Part shown: positions 22,167-34,215 of the stretch, one piece after another | Numbering within the stretch: position 1 is the first letter of the stretch | Layout of the letters: each line of letters starts with the position of its first letter | From: Triticum aestivum | Lineage: Eukaryota > Streptophyta > Magnoliopsida > Poales > Poaceae | Assembly (NCBI RefSeq): GCF_018294505.1 | Contig: NC_057797.1 | Coordinates: 123,695,116 to 123,759,115, forward strand | Reading direction: 5' to 3' | Length of the DNA: 64,000 bases | Notes under the pieces: model-generated | Told to the model about the DNA's origin: nothing | Database searches by the model: none | Seen by the model: the letters and a program-made list of their open reading frames with translations, nothing else | Position numbers and translations under genes: made by a program

Positions 22167-24987
22167 GGTCTTCGCCGTCGGCTCGCCGCGAATCCGATGC
22201 TCCGACGATCTGGGACGCCGATCTGAACCGAAGACGATTGGGGGCGAGGTGGTAATTTGGGAGTCGACGACGGCGAGAGGATTATTGTCTTGCTCGATCC
22301 AAGGGGAACGCGGAGTGTCGCTGGGCGGTTTCGGGCCGTCGATCGATGGCCTGTGTACGGTCAAGATCGCATCTCTCGTGTTCTCCTCTGACTCTTGCTC
22401 CAGAGCAACTAGTCATTAGTCAACCGACGGAGCAATAGTAAAGCACATAATTTCAGTAGACGAGCTCTTGGAACATTCAGAACATGAACCGATACTTAAC
22501 ATTTGACAAGATTCCACATGATTTTTAAGCTCTTGTACAGACAGCGTTTTTGAGAACTTTGGCTGATGATTTTCAAATTTCCTTCTGACTTTTTCACGCT
22601 CAACTATTTAGATGATGGTTGTACTTCAGGGAAGGAAAACAAAGCCTCTTAGCAAATCGAGCACATTGTGCCATTGCACCTTATGAACAACTCCCATGGA
22701 AAAATATACATGGCACAGAACAGCGTGTCAAGAATAAGAGTCCTTGAGGCATATATATAATCATTTGACAGGGAAGTCCAATACATCTAGAGAAGACAAG
22801 GCCTCGAAAACCCGACTTGAATCACTGATTGGGTTTCCTCTAGCAATGATCATCCCACACTTGCAGTTACTTGCGATTTCAGCAGTGGCCAGGGATAAAA
22901 ATGGCACAGGAGCCACACATGGAGATCCTTCAAAGCCGGTAGAAAACTGGTCGGTTTTTAAATCCTGCATCAATACAATTGACATGACTGTAACCATCAG
23001 GCACTGGCAGTTCATATGGTTTCATCGGTGAGCATGGCAGGAACAGAAATGCACAAGAAGCCACCTATGGATATTCAAAAGCGAAATATGTACGAAAGGT
23101 GGAAGTCAATCCTGTAGGAACAAATGACGATCCCAAGTAGACATTTCCAAAAAAAAAACATATTAAAAAGGTCATGCATTTAAACAATAATAAAGCCCTC
23201 AGAAATCAGGTTAAATCAAAGACCAAGCCTTGAGGGCATGTCATACGGCACCTGCGATGCATGAATTTCCTCATTGAGTAGAACAGGATTGCCGGCAAGC
23301 TGGAATAGCTTCAATTTACACAACAAATCTGTACAAAATATGCTAACAAGTGCCCAATAGTATAAAAGGGGCAAGCCCTTGCCAAACCTGCACTGATATC
23401 ATGGACAAGCCATGTTCTATGGCGGTATAATGATCCAGCACGCAGTTCTTAAGGTTTCATCAGTGGACACAGGAGGAACAAAAATGCACAAGAAGCGAAT
23501 CACAGGTAAACTTTTTAATTATTAGGAAGCAGTTAAGATTTAAAACTAAAAATGCCAAGGTGGAAAACAATTGTATAGAAACAGATGATGCTTTCAAGTA
23601 GAAAATTCCATGCGAAAAGAAGTAAAAAGGTCTTGCATCTAGAAAATAAAACCCTCAGAAAGCTGGTTAGATCATAGACCAAGCCTTGAGGCCTAGTAAT
23701 GTCATACAGCACTTGCAATGCATAAGTTTCCTCATTGGATCATAAACCAACCAGAACTATTTTTAGAAGCCTCCGCTATAATGGAAATCAACTCTGTAAA
23801 CAACAAATGATTTTCTCAAGCAGACAAATCCAAGCAAAGTACATTACAAAGGTCTCACAATCACATGATAAACCCTCAGAAAACTGGTTAGATCATAGAC
23901 CAAGCCTTGAAGCCTAGTAATGTCATACGGCACTTGCAATGCATGAGTTTCATCATTGGGTACAACAAGATCAAAACACAAATAACGAGTCACAACAAGA
24001 AGTTCATTTAAAACCTCCAAAAGCTAGAGATGCCAACATACTCTGTAGCAACAATGATGATCTCAACTGGAGAATTCCAAATAAATTGCATTACAGAGGC
24101 CTCGCATCTAGACAATAAAACCCTCAGAAAACTGGTTAGATCATAGACCAAGCTTTGGGGCCTAGTAATGTCATATGGCACTTGCAATGCATAAGTTTCT
24201 TCATCAGGTACAACAAGATCAAAACACATATAGGGAGTCACAAGAAGTTTGATAAAACCCAGAAAACTGCATGAGAGATGGAAATCAACTCTGTGGCAAC
24301 AAATAATGCTTTCGAGTAGACAATTTCAGGCAAAGTATATCACAGAAGGTCTCAATATTAAACCCTCGGAAAAAAAATAGATCACAGACCAGCCCTTGAA
24401 GCCCAGTAATATCATACGGCACTTGCAAAGCATGAGTTTCCTCATTTGGTACAACAAGATCAAAACAAAAATACGGAGTCACAAAGAGAAGGAAGTGTCA
24501 CGGAAAAGCAAGCTGGAATAAAATTTGCATAACAATATGTGAGCTAATAACACATAACAATCTAAAGGTGCAAAAACAAAGGACCTGAAATAACTTGAAA
24601 TTCCAAAATTGTCAAAATCCATTGGAATTTGTTGAATTAAAATAAATTATATGATAGTGTTGCATAAGAAATTACGCAGAAAACTTAGTAGCAGCCTTTA
24701 CAACCTTTTTTTCTTGGTTACTCTCTGGATGATCTGAGTTGAGAGTTTACCTTTGCTTCCTTGAAGATTCTAGGAAGGAGCCGGCACAAGAAAATGTACA
24801 TCTTTGGTTTATGGCAAAAGTTATAGACAAGCTTTCATTGCTTTATTAAGTGATCATACACCCGATATGGTATGAGGTATGAACTGAGAAGCCAGTGATG
24901 TGACAGTAACTACTCTACAAATCTACATCACCATTCTCTTGTACAAAACTGGAGACTGGTCTCAATTCTATTCTGGCGGTGTACTTT
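22167..24987. other. Intergenic region between FYVE-ankyrin gene and HPPK-DHPS
   Basis: It holds the promoter side of the FYVE-ankyrin gene (22167-22450), a minus-strand open stretch (22761-23015, 84 residues) that I do not recognise, the repeat array at 23190-24480, and the probable 3' untranslated region of HPPK-DHPS (about 24700-24987). Confidence 0.5.
23190..24480 (-). repeat. Degenerate repeat array with a conserved short frame
   Basis: Copies of a block beginning near CCCTCAGAAAACTGGTTAGA occur at about 23196, 23651, 23872, 24120 and 24362, giving intervals of roughly 455, 221, 248 and 242 bp. On the minus strand several copies encode the same word in the same frame, around CFDLVVP(N/D)(E/D)ET and ALQVPYDIT...GLVYDLTS. 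The copies differ by substitutions and small indels. No known domain is recognised. It may be a duplicated, dead exon or a local satellite. Confidence 0.7.
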
Positions 24988-26668
24988 TTACATGCGCAAT
25001 GCATCAGAGACTTTTGCAGCATCCACGCCATATCCAACATTATGAACCCTTAATATGTTAGCACCATTCCTAATCCCAGCTGCATTAGCAGCAACTGTAG
25101 CTGCATCTCTCTCAACTGGATCGGCACGATTGCATATTTCACCTAAGAAACTTTTTCTTGAGAGTCCAAGTAATATTGGCACATGTGAAGCACCTAAACT
25201 CACTTTACCCATCTCTTTTCTAATGGATCCCAAGCCCTTGATTATTTCAAGATTATGTCTGAGTTTCTTGGAAAACCCAATGCCAGGATCAAGAACTATC
25301 CTCCACAAAGGAATTCCAGACAACTCTGCTTCTCTTAACCGTGTGTATAACTCAGAAGCAACTTCTTTGCAGACATCATCATACTGTAAATTCTGTTCAC
25401 TCTGCATAGTTGATGGATCACCTCTCATGTGCATGGTAACATATGGAACTCCAAGTTCAGCTACAACTTCAAGAATACTTGGGTCAAGCTGTCCGCCAGA
25501 CACATCATTAATCATGGTGGCTCCTCTCTTTACAGCTTCAGCAGCAACTTGTCCGTAGAATGTGTCTACTGAGATCAGCTTCCCTTCCATCTCGGGGATT
25601 TTGACGATTGCATCCAGAACAGGGACCAGCCTCTCAAGTTCTTCACTTGCAGATAGTCTTGTTGCAGAGGGCCTGGTGGATTGAGCACCAATATCAATTA
25701 TGTCCGCGCCTTCTGATATCAACAACTTGGCCTGAGCAACAGCAGCCTCCACTTCTTGAAACTTACCTCCGTCACTAAAGCTGTCCGGCGTCAAGTTAAG
25801 CACCCCCATGACAAGGGTCCTCTCACTCCAATCCAACAGACGATTTCCAACAGCCATAACCCTCTTGATACCTTGTGTCCCAATTAAAGATTCACCACCA
25901 AGCTCGTTCCACACATCAAAGAACCCACCGCTGCACTTCGAAAGGGAGTGCCAGCTTTTCTCCATATGATCGTCAGCCGAGGACCCTAGAAGGTCAACAA
26001 GAGGCGCTAAAACGAATTGTCTCTCATGGATGCGCTCATGTGGCACAGTCAGGGTCTCGGTACTGATCTGGGAGTCGCCATACAGGAGAATATCCAGATC
26101 GATAGGCCTTGGGCCGTACCTTATCCCGGCGGTCCGCCCTATATCCCTCTCGATCTCCTTCAGCTTCTTGAGCAGATCATGAGGCCCCAGCTTGGTGGTG
26201 CCCCGAACAGCGGAGTTGAGGAACCGCGGCTGGTCCGTCACATACTCAGGGGCGGTCTCGTACAGACAGGCGTGTCTGGTGATCTTTATGCCCGAGTCTT
26301 TCATCAGCCGCAGCGCCCTGTCGAACGAACTGATCCTATCCCCCACATTGCTTCCCAGAGCGATCACAATCTCTTGGTCGGCAGGGCTTCCCACGATGTG
26401 CGCATATGAACGGGCCCTGCATGGATTAACAAACCCCGGCGCTTTCCTTGAGGGGTTGAGAGAATGCCTTAGATCCCATGCTGCTGTTATATTAAGAAGA
26501 ACGAACGAGTTAGAAATGCCTTTGAACTGGAATGTAGAGGGGCTGGTGAACAGATTCGAGCTTGGAAGGAGAGCTACCTGGAAACGTGTTGGGCGCCGCT
26601 AGGCCCCCGCAGTAGTAGCCCTTGGCGACTGAGTACATCTTCCTCAGTGTCTCCTTAGCATGGAGCAT
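24988..26668 (-). CDS. Bifunctional HPPK-DHPS, folate biosynthesis (mitochondrial)
   Basis: Exon 1 (26578-26668) and exon 2 (24988-26483) give 528 residues. It converts hydroxymethyldihydropterin to its pyrophosphate (HPPK), then joins it to p-aminobenzoate to make dihydropteroate (DHPS). HPPK motifs from about residue 66 include IALGSNVGDR, DQPRFLNSAV and RPIDLDILLYGD. DHPS motifs include MGVLNLTPDSFSDGG, GADIIDIGAQSTRP, MINDVSGG, DPGIGFSK and LLGLSRKSFLG. The first about 60 residues are Arg/Ser/Ala-rich (RHSLNPSRKAPG, RARSYAH), fitting a mitochondrial presequence, where plant HPPK-DHPS resides. I chose the second ATG of the leader (26668): the first (26678) gives only a seven-codon frame. 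The exon 2 acceptor is a NAGNAG (CAGCAG), so one Ala may be variably included. All key motifs look intact. Confidence 0.93.
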
Positions 26669-26678
26669 GTTGGAGCAT
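26655..26678 (-). promoter_or_regulatory. Upstream ORF overlapping the HPPK-DHPS start
   Basis: The ATG at 26676-26678 encodes seven codons (MLQHAPC) and stops at 26655, overlapping the chosen start at 26668 in another frame. It could lower translation, or be bypassed by leaky scanning. Confidence 0.5.
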
Positions 26679-26694
26679 GCGAGCCAGGACTAGC

Positions 26695-26885
26695 CCTGCT
26701 GATTAGATTCTCTTTCACATCAACCTCTTCCCTGCCGTGCGGAGGGATCCCCGTGGTCGATGCCCTGCGGAGTGAATCTGCTCGGCCGCGTCAGCTGCGG
26801 CGAAATCTGCTTGCTGTACTTTGGAGCTAAACTAAATCTGCGGCGTAACGGAAGCCGGAGAGAGAGAGACACACACAAGCGTACC
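26695..26885 (-). other. Probable 5' UTR intron of HPPK-DHPS
   Basis: A donor CTCCAG|GTACGC lies after 26886 (minus strand) and an acceptor ATCAGCAG|GG near 26695-26698. Excision would join a GC-rich leader to the exon holding the start codon. The intron contains a GA/CA microsatellite. Transcript data are needed to confirm. Confidence 0.45.
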
Positions 26886-27777
26886 TGGAGATGCAGGCGA
26901 GTGACGCACCGCGGCGCTGGTCCTTCGAGCCTAGGCTGACGGCGGAGGTTGGTGGTACCGTCGGTCGCTCGGCGGGGGGAGTGGAGGGGAGAGAGAGGAT
27001 GCTGCGCCGCGCCTTCGGCGGCGGGGGGGTGCTGCTTTGCTGGGTTCGGATTTGTTTACTCCATCATCATCGGCTACCCCCCCCCTACACTAACCTACTA
27101 CCTACCGGGAGCGCTGGCTGGGCTTGTTACGTACAGTGCACGCGACAGCCCAATAGCCCATACCAAGGGCACAGACGAGCTGCGCGACCGCTGAGCCCAC
27201 ACACACACGCACGCGTGCGCACGATCGGCGTCTCTCTTCTCCGAGGAGCGCGCGCCAAGAGATCGTGGCGAACGAAACGCGAGCTCTCTCCTTCCCTCGG
27301 CCGGCGGCGTGTGCGCAGGGCGCCCGCCACTTCGTCGCGGTGACCGGTGCTTGTCAGTAACCAATCATGGTATGCGGATATGTTCTTCTCCCCAGCTTCT
27401 CAAGCGGATGATGCTGGTTGATTTCGCTGGAGGTTCGTTTTATTTTATTTTATGTTTTGATGAGACTAGAGGTTTCATTTCGCTGTTCGATCAGGGTGAT
27501 ACAAGGACACATTCGCAAAAAAAAGGGGGATTTTTACTATCACCGTCCCAATTGCACAAGGATTTTTTTTCTTTCAAAGAAGAATCATAACGCGGCAGAA
27601 AACTGTCACTGAATACGACTTCACTGCTACGGCGGACAGCATCTACTGGCTGCTGCTGAGACGGATGAACAAGAATGACCCTAAGACTCGGCAACAAAAC
27701 TGTAAATCTGTACAACTGTTACTACTTCCCAAAAGGTCTCTGGAACACTTTCAGGCCTATGTACAACAGTGTGACGC
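26886..27777. other. Promoter of HPPK-DHPS and 3' region of the SRF gene
   Basis: A GC-rich stretch at 26886-27360 looks like the leader and promoter of the minus-strand HPPK-DHPS gene. Positions 27360-27777 are probable 3' untranslated region of the SRF gene. The overlapping open frames here are low-complexity or antisense noise. Confidence 0.5.
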
Positions 27778-30700
27778 TTATACTGCGTAGTCGCCGGATT
27801 CGCCGTCGCGCCGCGTGTAGCTCTCGCTGCTGGACATCCTCGTCATGTTCGCCCGCTGCACGAGCCGGACCAGCGACTGGACGACCTCGGACATCGGCGG
27901 CCGGAACTCTGGCTCTGCCTGCTCAGGTTTCAGGACAAGCGTCAGCGGTGTGGCAAAAAAAAAAATTCAGAGACACATGAGAACTGCAAGAGGAGGTGTT
28001 ATGGAATGCACCTGCACACAAAGAGCTATCGCATCGGCGAAGCGGGACAGGGACTTGGAATGGTACAGCCCCTGGAGCGCCGGATCGACCATCTGGTCCA
28101 GCGCGTCGATGTCGTGCAGCTGCGGGGCGGCCCATCGGACCAGCGACTGCTCGGACCGTGGTCGGGACCTGCGGTGATTCATTTCAGACAGTAACTGGAA
28201 GTTCAGTACACTTCAGTGGGCTACATGTTCTTATTACAGTTTACAGGGAGTTGCCTGAATATTCTTGGGCACTTCTGAAACAATTTCAGGAAGAGATATG
28301 GATAGTGCAGTAGTATTTGATTGCGGTGCGTACCTGTCAAAAGGTTTGCGGCCAGTGAGGAGCTCTAACATGACTACTCCGAAGCTATATACATCGCTCT
28401 TCAGTGAGTATTGGCCAGACATGGCTATCTCAGGTGCCCTATATCCTGAGTTTTCTTCTGATTCCTGGAATTGATGATATGTAAGTAAGTAATTATTGAC
28501 AGAAATGTTTGGCCCTAAATTATGATCATTAGCACCTGCATTGCGAAATATGCAGAACACCAAACTCAGTATCATCTCACTTGTTCGATCAGATACTATC
28601 TAGCCTTGCATCCAACTAACAAGTAATAGTTGAACAGAAACTCATGTTTGCTCCACTAATATCCATATTAAACTAGCATCATGCTATGTGAAATACTTAA
28701 TTATGGATAATTGACATAAACAAAATGATAATATGTTTCAGCTGCAAAATGGCAAATAATTCTAGCATTTCCCTTTGATGATTAACATTAAATTGTGTGA
28801 TATTCCTGGCAGGTTGTCAGGAAGTCTGAGGATATAGTGCACGACATTACCTGGAATTCCTGGTTAGGAATAAGATCTCCATATCCAGAATCCGAAAGGT
28901 GAGGGTTCAGCTCATTATCCAGTAAAATGTTTGATGACTTGAAATTCTTGTGGATCACAGATGGCGAACATGTTTCATGTAGGTATCTGCAGAATGCCGA
29001 TGATTGTCATTGACATGAATTTTTAATTCCAGATTAACACGAAGGGTTGACAGGCATGTTCCACTTACTCTAATGCCCTTGCAGATCCAAGAGCAATCTT
29101 TACACGGCTATTCCAGGACAGTGGTTTGCTTTGATCATCCACCAGGTTAAGTAAGTCACACAGAGAACCATTTTGATAGAATTCATATGCCAACAAGCAC
29201 TGCCCATGCTCTGAACAGTAGCCAACTAACTCAGCAAGGTTTGGATGATTTAGCCTTGAAATATTTGCAACCAACTCAATGAACAAATCAGAAGGATGGC
29301 CTGGGAATGCAGAAAAGTTGATTTTCTTTACAGCCAGGACCTGAAAATACCGGAAGATGATGAGAATGCAATAGTAGCAAGGGGACTTTATTCAACATCA
29401 AGTCATGGTTAATGAAATGAGATTGTTGAGCCCAATTAGCACCATATAAAATCAGACAACAGCATTTTGCAATGATACAAGCATAGATCGGGTATTCCCA
29501 TGCATACAACAAACTTTCGTGCTATTACATGGATATATTTTGAAGCAGGTATAATTTGATGAAAAATATTTATGACAGATATAAAATCCCCATACTGTAG
29601 ATGTTTAGTAGGACAAGATATGAATGATATGTATGATGGCATGAATGATATGTTTAATCCGGGAAATAATGGACATCAAGTAATTGGGGAAGCACCTTCT
29701 GATCATTGAATTGTGCTCTGAAAACACGTCCAAATGATCCCTCACTGATGAAATGGTCAGCACTGAAGCTTCCTGTTGCTATCTGCAGGTCGGCAACTGT
29801 GTATGCAGGTATTTTGATGGAAGACAAACTTATCTTCCTTGTAACAGACTTGGGTGTGAGATCATTTTCATCGAAGGACTTGTGCAAGTCAATTTTTGTT
29901 GGAGGTTTTAAGCTCATTGAAACAGTCTTTTGAAATTGATCCTTGCCAGTTGTTGAGATGATCTTGATGGACTTCATCTCTGAAAAATATAGTTTTGACT
30001 TTAAGAGAGACACCTTGCAAAATGGAAATTGTGAGTAAAGAAGTAAGGAAATGCACAATTCACTGGAAAAGGAAGGTTGAATAATTTATTCCTGGGCTAG
30101 AGAACTGTAGTAAGATGACCATGTGGAACTCAGAGGCAATGACGCTTACGTTTAAATCCTGAAGCAAGGGGACTTAGAGGTTCTTTCTGTTCGGGGTCTT
30201 GTCCTCGGGACAACTTCCAAGATTTCCTCTTGATCACAAAGAATGCAAACATTGCACCAAGAACCAGCAAACATATAACAATTCCAGCTATTGCACCACC
30301 TTGTAGTTTGGAGTGTTTGCTGCCGCTGTTGGATGGACCATTGTTGTCATTACTACTTGGAAGAGCAGGGCGTTGAGGCGTTGGCGTTGGCGTTGGCGTT
30401 GGATTTGTAGCTGGTGGGGGTGGTGGCGCGGGACCATTGCTAAATGAGTTTCCAGTTGTCCTACGAAAGGAGTGGAGTACTAACTGTGATTCCATTCTAC
30501 ATGCTTATATCAGCCAAACCATGACAATTGTAGTAAAACTGCTTACTGTAGACTCCTTATTTTCTTTAGCTTATCAGGGACCCAGCCCGTGAATTGGTTG
30601 TTCGCGACATTTCTGCAAGAATGGTCGAATGTTGCATTTATAGGACGATTCAACCGTGAATTAGAAAAGGTTGTGGGTATATCAACTCACAAGTCAGTAA

Positions 30701-33427
30701 GAGGAAGATTGGCAAGGACATCTATCGTGCCACTGAATTGGTTGTTCTGCAGATAACTGGCAAGAGGAGATATTACATTTGTAATCAACATATGGACTTT
30801 ATTCTTGTTGATGAAACAAATTGATGCAGAAACATTACAAAACAATGTACTCACAGTGTTTTCAAACTTGTTATAGAGTTGAAGCTTTGTGGAATATTAC
30901 CAGAAAATGTGTTGAATGAGATATCCCTGAGTGAAATGAATTAATGGTTCAGTTTTTTCACTAGCTTGGCAGCTTACTGCTCAAACAGAAAATCACTCAC
31001 ATTGTTGTTAAGTTGGTGAGCTGGTTAAACATATCACTGATGGTTGAGAGCTGGTTATGAGCAAGATTTCTGCAACGGAGACATTAAAATAATTTGGTCA
31101 GATCATACCAGAAAAAAGAAATGACAAAGAAAGTCAGCTGATACATCGGCTTATCAGAGATAAGTAACTTACAAATCCTTAAGTGCGACCATTTGGGAAA
31201 TAGAGTATGGTGTGGTTCCAGTGAAGTGATTTCCAGCAAGATTTCTGCAGATCAAGTTCTCTGTAAGAACTAAAAGATTGTTCCGCATATAGATAAGAGC
31301 AGCTTGAGTTGCACATAGAAGTACTACTTACAATTTCTCGAGATTTGGAGGAAGATTATAGGGAATGTCACTGCCTCCAAGATAATTATTGCTCATATCA
31401 CTGCACAGAACTAAACTAGATCGAAACTTGTTTTTGGTGAGAGGGCATTGATGTTTGGGATGAGAGAGATCTCACTAACAGCTGAACTAGTGCAGTCAGT
31501 AGGTTCATATTGTAACCCAAAGTCCCGTTAAGACTCATGCCCGGTAAGTTTCTGTCAGGTATTAGGATAAATAAATATCAGATAAGAAGGATAAACAGTT
31601 GTGACTTGCAAAAACACCACATCTGAATCTCAGCTCACATTGCTGTCACTCTGGAACCCGAGCAAGTGATCCCCTGCCACAACTGCCCGCAGGGATCTCC
31701 ATTTTGTGACACCCAGTTTTTCAGCTGGGGTGGGTGGTTCATTGTTGTATAGAAGACATTGAGGGCTGTCACTGCATAGGCAAATGCAGATTTTGGGAGA
31801 ATCAGTAATGCTTGTGGATCGATATTTCAGATAAATGAGTAACGATGTTTTGTTCTTACTTTGGTCTTCCCAATGAAAGTATTTTTTCAACACAAAAAAG
31901 CAAAAGGAAATTATCGTTTAGTTCATTATGTAGCAATATTTCCTTTAAATTTCCTCCGACCCAAAGTGGTCGGACCCTTCCCCAGACCCTGCGCAAGCGG
32001 GAGCTACATGCACTGGGGCTGCCCTGCCCTTCCTTCTGCACATAACCAATACTTAACTCGTCTAATGGGAATGCAAATGTGGTTACTCATTCCATCGCTA
32101 ATGTTGTAATAGTGTGAAGGCTAGTGATGTTATGTATGATTCAGTTCATTCCTGAGTGTTGGAATTGGCCACTAAAGATTTTGTAAACAATTATTAATTT
32201 TATATATAGTACGGCTTCCAAATAATACCAAACTTGTCTTGCTAATGTTGTAATAGTGTGAAGGATAGTGATGTTATGTATGATTTAGTTCATTCCTGCA
32301 TGCTGGAATTGGTCACTAAAGATTTTGTAAACACTGATAGTTTTATATAGTACGTTTCAGAATCATACTTAACTTGTCTTACTTCCAAATTGGAAAATAA
32401 TACTGTACTTAACTTGTCTGTACCATCGACGATTTCGAAGTTGACTTTTGCAAATAAGTAGTCATGTCTAACAAGGTATCCCCATTATTCTGTAACCAAA
32501 TGTTCATCAAGACTAGTTTGATTCTCGAACCAAATGAAATATTAATAGAACCAAGAGCTGGGTTATTTTGGCAATCACACAAACATTTTTTTCGGACTAG
32601 CAGCTGTCTGCAACCCCGCACAAAACCAGGCATAAAAGAACAAATGAACTAATTTTTCAGAAACTCTCTGCTGAAGTCAGACATCTAGGTGGATAAAACC
32701 AAGAAATCTAGAACTTGCCACAAATTTAGCATCACCACTAGGAAAATATTATAATTAAGGAAAATTATAACTTCTGAAAACTCTGCTATTTGTTCGTCCC
32801 AAACTGCAACAACCCTAAAATTCCCACCAAGAAAGGATAAAAAAAGGCAGCAGGAACAAACGAAGAGCTAAAGAAAGTAAGAAACATCTTTACTTGGTTT
32901 GGTTAACTGACAACCAAGGAAAATGTTTATGGGATGCCAATGAACAAAGCAGAGCTCCAAATTGACCAAAAGCATAAAGCAAGGACGGGTCGAATGAGAC
33001 CGTTGGGTCCATGAATCTTCCAGCTTCCTCTCCTGAGCCGAAACGCATCTTCTTAGCACAATGGTTTCCTGTTTCCATCTAAACCTAAAATTTCAGGAAT
33101 CCAGGAATGGGTACCGAAAGCGGCCTATCTGCACTGAGGTGAACCGACCAAAGCAGGGGGGAAGGAGGAACCAAGAACACAGATTTTCCCCCATCCGTTG
33201 CTACTCAGTCAAGCTAAGAAATGCATTGTTTGTTGGTTTTCCGAAGTAAAATCAAACCAAAAGAAAAGAAAATTGAGTACAAGAAGTAATAATACAACTC
33301 GCTTACCATCGTTGGAGTCGGTGTTGGCATGAGCCCCCAAGGAGGCGGTGGCCAAGAACAGCAGCGCCGCTCCAATGGCCGCAGCTCCTCTCCCCCTCAT
33401 CTTGGTCGTGGCCGTGGTCGTGGTCAT
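27778..33427 (-). CDS. STRUBBELIG-receptor-family (SRF) LRR receptor-like kinase
   Basis: Sixteen exons: 33307-33427, 31639-31771, 31480-31551, 31332-31400, 31173-31244, 31001-31069, 30855-30926, 30691-30756, 30547-30612, 30150-30460, 29696-29979, 29069-29340, 28851-28986, 28334-28464, 28012-28168 and 27778-27918. All phases close, giving 723 residues. Order: signal peptide (about 1-35), LRR N-terminal cap with [10 protein letters not shown] (39-85), LRRs each on one exon bounded in phase 2 (to about 247), Pro/Thr-rich stalk (PTPTPTPTP), membrane span (about 301-323), and kinase (about 405-690) with EGSFGRV loop and K450. The catalytic HRD is HKN (548-550) and DFG is DSG (568-570), as in the kinase-dead-like STRUBBELIG family, so signalling probably does not need catalysis. 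The start is 33427; an inner ATG (33400) would give a classic signal peptide. The exact SRF subgroup is not assigned. Confidence 0.9.
32099..32372. repeat. Tandem duplication (about 140 bp) in SRF intron 1
   Basis: The block starting TAATGTTGTAATAGTGTGAAGG occurs at about 32099 and 32241, followed in both by GATGTTATGTATGATT and CACTAAAGATTTTGTAAACA. The copies differ by substitutions and small gaps. Intron 1 is the longest of the gene (about 1.5 kb). Confidence 0.8.
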
Positions 33428-33701
33428 GGCTGCCGCGTTGGTCACTGCAGCACCCGTCTGGCCGTCTGCACTCTGCAGGCAGGCTCTGAGACTGGGAACA
33501 CAGCAGCACCGCTGCAACGCCCAATAACTTATGCTCCGGAAAAAGGTCTCTTTTGCGCCCACTGCTTTTGTTTACTTGGTAGTATTACTTTTTCTTTTTT
33601 CTCGGTACTGACATGTCCTTTTTTTCCCCAGTGGATTGTGTATTTGTCAGGAAGCTAGAATTAGGGAGAAGGGGGAGGGCTTTAAGAAGTGCACTTCGCA
33701 C

Positions 33702-34215
33702 GCTGAGAAACCCCTCGGAAAGGGCAAAAACTAATTATCCCTTCACGAGCAGTGTCATCTTTTGCAGCCCTCACTTTGGGACTGAGGCAAGATTTTTGCG
33801 CAATCCGGTTGTATCAGCTTGATAAGACGACTGAACGAAGATATTGTTTTATCAAAGGAAAAGATGTTTGCGGTGCCTGTCTATAGCTTTTACCTTCTTT
33901 TCAATCGAGAATATGCAAAGTTTGCGTATCAAGAGCTCTGGCCTTCCACTGAAATGGGATTTATTGCTGAGAAACCCCTCGGAAATGACAAAAACTAATT
34001 ATCCTTTCACGAGCAGCGTCACTTTTTGCAGCGACATTTTGGGAGTGAAGCAAGATTTTTTGCGCAGGCCGGTTGTATCAGCTTGATAAGATGATTGGAC
34101 GAAAATATCATTTGTCAAAGGAAATAATGTTTGCGGTGTCTTTCTATGAGAATATCAAAGCTTGCATATCATTTTCATTGATAGAGCGATTTGGCCTTCC
34201 AATGAAATGGGATTT
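33702..34215. repeat. 264-bp tandem duplication upstream of the SRF gene
   Basis: Two copies begin GCTGAGAAACCCCTCGGAA at 33702 and 33966. Both continue through CAAAAACTAATTATCC, CACGAGCAG and GGTTGTATCAGCTTGATAAG, and end near TGAAATGGGATTTAT. Substitutions and indels show it is not very recent. It lies about 280-790 bp upstream of the SRF start. Confidence 0.85.
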
